Position numbers and translations under genes: made by a program
Origin: Paenibacillus sp. FSL W8-0426
GTDB taxonomy: Bacteria > Bacillota > Bacilli > Paenibacillales > Paenibacillaceae
Assembly (NCBI RefSeq): GCF_037969725.1
Contig: NZ_CP150203.1
Span: 5,718,001 to 5,782,000 of the forward strand
DNA: 64,000 bases
Direction of reading: 5' to 3'
The notes under the pieces: model-generated
What the model saw: only the letters and a program-made list of their open reading frames with translations
Databases searched by the model: none
Told to the model about the DNA's origin: nothing
Part shown: piece by piece, positions 62,272-64,000 of the stretch
Layout: every line of letters begins with the position of its first letter
Position numbering within the stretch: position 1 is the stretch's first letter

Positions 62272-62490
62272 TTATTTGCCAGACCCAGCCAGAGACTGCT
62301 CAGCCAGTTGGACCAGACGTTTAGTGATATATCCACCCAGAGAACCTGTTTCGCGGGACGTGTAGTTACCGTAGTAACCATCCTGTGGGATTGTTACGCC
62401 CAGTTCTTGCGCAGCCTCCATTTTCAATTGTTGCAGAGCTGCTGTTGCTTGAGGTACCACCAAGTTGTTAGAACGAGATCCTTGAGCCAT
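62272..62490 (-). CDS. Alpha/beta-type small acid-soluble spore protein
   Basis: A 72-residue SASP: NNLVVPQATAALQQLKMEAAQ and GYYGNYTSRETGSLGGYITKRLVQLAE are the two conserved family segments. It coats DNA in the spore and protects it from UV and heat. Should be expressed in the forespore under sigma G. GGAG precedes the ATG. Confirms a spore former. Confidence 0.95.
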   Translation of the reverse strand: MAQGSRSNNLVVPQATAALQQLKMEAAQELGVTIPQDGYYGNYTSRETGSLGGYITKRLVQLAEQSLAGSGK

Positions 62491-62609
62491 ATTTAAAATC
62501 TCCTTTCAATCTGTGTCTGTGATGTATTGCAAGCTTGCAAGATTATTATGGCTCTCCCGTATCAGGTTATACGGAATTTTCAACAAAATCATGATGGAGG
62601 TTTTTCCCA

Positions 62610-62804
62610 ATGAGCAAAGGCTTGTCTTTATGGTTTGCGTTTTCGTCCATTGTTTTGTTAACGGTTACAGCAATTACGATGTCTTATTCCGGTTGGCTTG
62701 CTGCACTTCTGTTTGTGGCATCTATCGGCAATATCGGCTGGGGCTTTGTCATTCGCGCCAAAAAAGAGCGCCAATCCTTGGGATCGCCGAATTCCGCATC
62801 CTGA
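62610..62804 (+). CDS. Small membrane protein (DUF5325-like)
   Basis: A 64-residue protein with two membrane helices (about 6-28 and 31-50) and a basic, polar tail. GGAGG is 9 nt before ATG 62610. It resembles Bacillales DUF5325 (YlaF-like) proteins by memory of the start MSKGLSLWFA; not certain. Confidence 0.65.
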   Translation: MSKGLSLWFAFSSIVLLTVTAITMSYSGWLAALLFVASIGNIGWGFVIRAKKERQSLGSPNSAS

Positions 62805-62865
62805 GTATTCCCAAGCCTGCTGAATTTTTCAGGCTGCAAGAGAAGCCGCCATTCGGCATTTTTTA

Positions 62866-62924
62866 TGACAAAAGGAGCGAATCGCCCAGGCAACCATTGC
62901 CGGCGAATCCCGCTCCTTTTTGTC
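62866..62924. terminator. Bidirectional terminator between the small membrane gene and trpS
   Basis: TGACAAAAGGAGCG pairs with CGCTCCTTTTTGTCA over a long loop; T-runs on both strands. Confidence 0.85.
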
Positions 62925-62959
62925 ATGTTCGCAGAACCCTTCCGCAAGATGGCTCAAGC

Positions 62960-63949
62960 CTACTTGCGTTTAGGGACAAACCCCATGCGTTCCTTAACTT
63001 CGCGAATGGTTTTGTCGGCCACTTCTTCGGCACGGCTTGCCGAAACCGCCAAGATTTCGGTCAGTTCGCCCGATTCGCGAATTTCGCGATACCGCTGTTG
63101 CAGCGGCTCAATGACCGAAACGACGGCTTCTGCCAATTCCTTTTTGAAAGGACCGTACATTTGCCCCTCGAAGCGCTCAGCCACTTCGTTCAGCGTAATT
63201 CCCGCGCATTCCGCATAAATGGTCATCAAATTGCTGACTTCAGGTTTGTTCGCAGGATCATACACGACCTCGCGTCCCGAATCCGTCGTGGCACGGCTGA
63301 TCTTTTTGCGGATTTCGGCCGGTGTGTCCAGCAACGAGATGTAACTGCCCGGATTCGGGTTACTTTTGCTCATCTTGCTGGATGCGTCATCCAAAGACAT
63401 GATGCGTGCGCCAACCTTCGGAATATACGGCTCCGGAATCGTGAAGTAGTCCCCGTAACGATGATTGAACCGTCCGGCGAGATCGCGCGTAAGCTCCAGG
63501 TGCTGCTTCTGGTCGTCCCCGACCGGAACGAGATCGGCATTGTAGAGCAGGATGTCCGCAGCCATCAACGACGGATACACGAACAAACCGGCTCCGACCG
63601 ATTCTTTGCCTGACGACTTGTCCTTAAATTGCGTCATGCGTTCCAGCTCGCCCATCGCGGTGAGTGTGGTCAGCAGCCATCCAAGCTCGGCATGCTGCGG
63701 AACGTGGGATTGCAGGAAGACGTTGGACTTGGTCGGATCGATTCCTGCTGCAATAAACAGAGCAGCAACCGCCTCGGATTGCTCGCGAAGCGCTGCCGGC
63801 TCCTGCGGAACCGTGATGGCGTGTAAATCCACCACCATAAAATGGCACTGATAATCATGTTGCAGCTTGACGAAATTTTTGATCGCGCCAATGTAATTGC
63901 CCAGCGTAAGCTTGCCGCTGGGCTGAATTCCTGACAAAACGGTTTTCAT
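62960..63949 (-). CDS. trpS: Tryptophanyl-tRNA synthetase
   Basis: A 329-residue class I synthetase: the HIGH-like TLGNYIGA near residue 15, PVGDDQKQHLELTR near 140 and KMSKS near 193. It charges tRNA-Trp. AGGGAGG precedes ATG 63949. Only 51 bp of upstream sequence is in the window, so a T-box leader, common for this gene in Firmicutes, cannot be judged. Confidence 0.95.
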   Translation of the reverse strand: MKTVLSGIQPSGKLTLGNYIGAIKNFVKLQHDYQCHFMVVDLHAITVPQEPAALREQSEAVAALFIAAGIDPTKSNVFLQSHVPQHAELGWLLTTLTAMGELERMTQFKDKSSGKESVGAGLFVYPSLMAADILLYNADLVPVGDDQKQHLELTRDLAGRFNHRYGDYFTIPEPYIPKVGARIMSLDDASSKMSKSNPNPGSYISLLDTPAEIRKKISRATTDSGREVVYDPANKPEVSNLMTIYAECAGITLNEVAERFEGQMYGPFKKELAEAVVSVIEPLQQRYREIRESGELTEILAVSASRAEEVADKTIREVKERMGFVPKRK

Positions 63950-64000
63950 ATGACAAATTTCCTCCCTTAGATCGTGTCGAATTACAATCGTTATATTTTT

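Noticed and set aside
62513..63613. Long rightward frame opposite trpS
   Set aside because: Shadow of trpS; trpS has all class I synthetase motifs.
63950..64000. T-box leader of trpS
   Set aside because: Only 51 bp upstream are available, so it cannot be seen or excluded.

Overview
The window looks like a chromosome segment of a spore-forming Bacillales bacterium, most likely Paenibacillus or a close relative. The evidence is an alpha/beta-type spore protein, the futalosine menaquinone gene mqnE, Bacillales families (YuzB, DUF2515, DUF2167, DUF456, YfhP-like), strong GGAGG ribosome sites and frequent TTG/GTG starts. No rRNA, tRNA or CRISPR array was seen.

Layout. 1-5.0 kb: a leftward operon of a SWIM zinc-finger protein, a HEAT-like repeat protein, a MoxR-type AAA+ ATPase and a DUF5682 protein cut by the window edge. 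5.3-23.2 kb: a 17,761-bp integrated element bounded by a 101-bp direct repeat (100/101 identical) that duplicates the 3' end of the iron-sulfur carrier gene erpA, with two overlapping tyrosine recombinase genes at its right end. Inside are a complete phage tape-measure protein, a DUF2577 tail protein and two small terminase/phBC6A51-type HTH proteins, but no recognisable portal, capsid or large terminase. It also has a divergent repressor/promoter switch, an iteron-like repeat block beside replication-type HTH genes, an array of perfect palindromes, a probable type I toxin-antitoxin locus, membrane proteins and many orphan small genes. It may be a phage satellite or a reduced prophage.

23-36 kb: erpA, mqnE, an NADH-dehydrogenase-like flavoprotein, yuzB, nfu, an SDR, a DUF2167 protein, a SAM-riboswitch-controlled metNIQ methionine transporter, a HEPN-like protein with an RNxxxH motif, heme A synthase ctaA, a thioredoxin-like protein and a DUF2515 protein. 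36-48.6 kb: a MurJ/SpoVB-type flippase, DUF456 and HAD genes, a manganese/zinc ABC transporter with an MntR-like box, and a NikABCDE-type importer behind a perfect 7-1-7 Fur box.

48.7-58 kb: two paralogous class B penicillin-binding proteins flank a cassette of an SPFH/zinc-ribbon protein, a membrane coiled-coil protein and two membrane-anchored zinc-ribbon proteins; next come a membrane transglutaminase and a small membrane protein. 58-64 kb: an MFS transporter, a Toprim protein, SCO, a YfhP-like membrane hydrolase, a SASP, a small membrane protein and trpS. Iron-sulfur, respiratory and metal-uptake genes are over-represented, and the mobile element has inserted in one of the iron-sulfur genes without destroying it.
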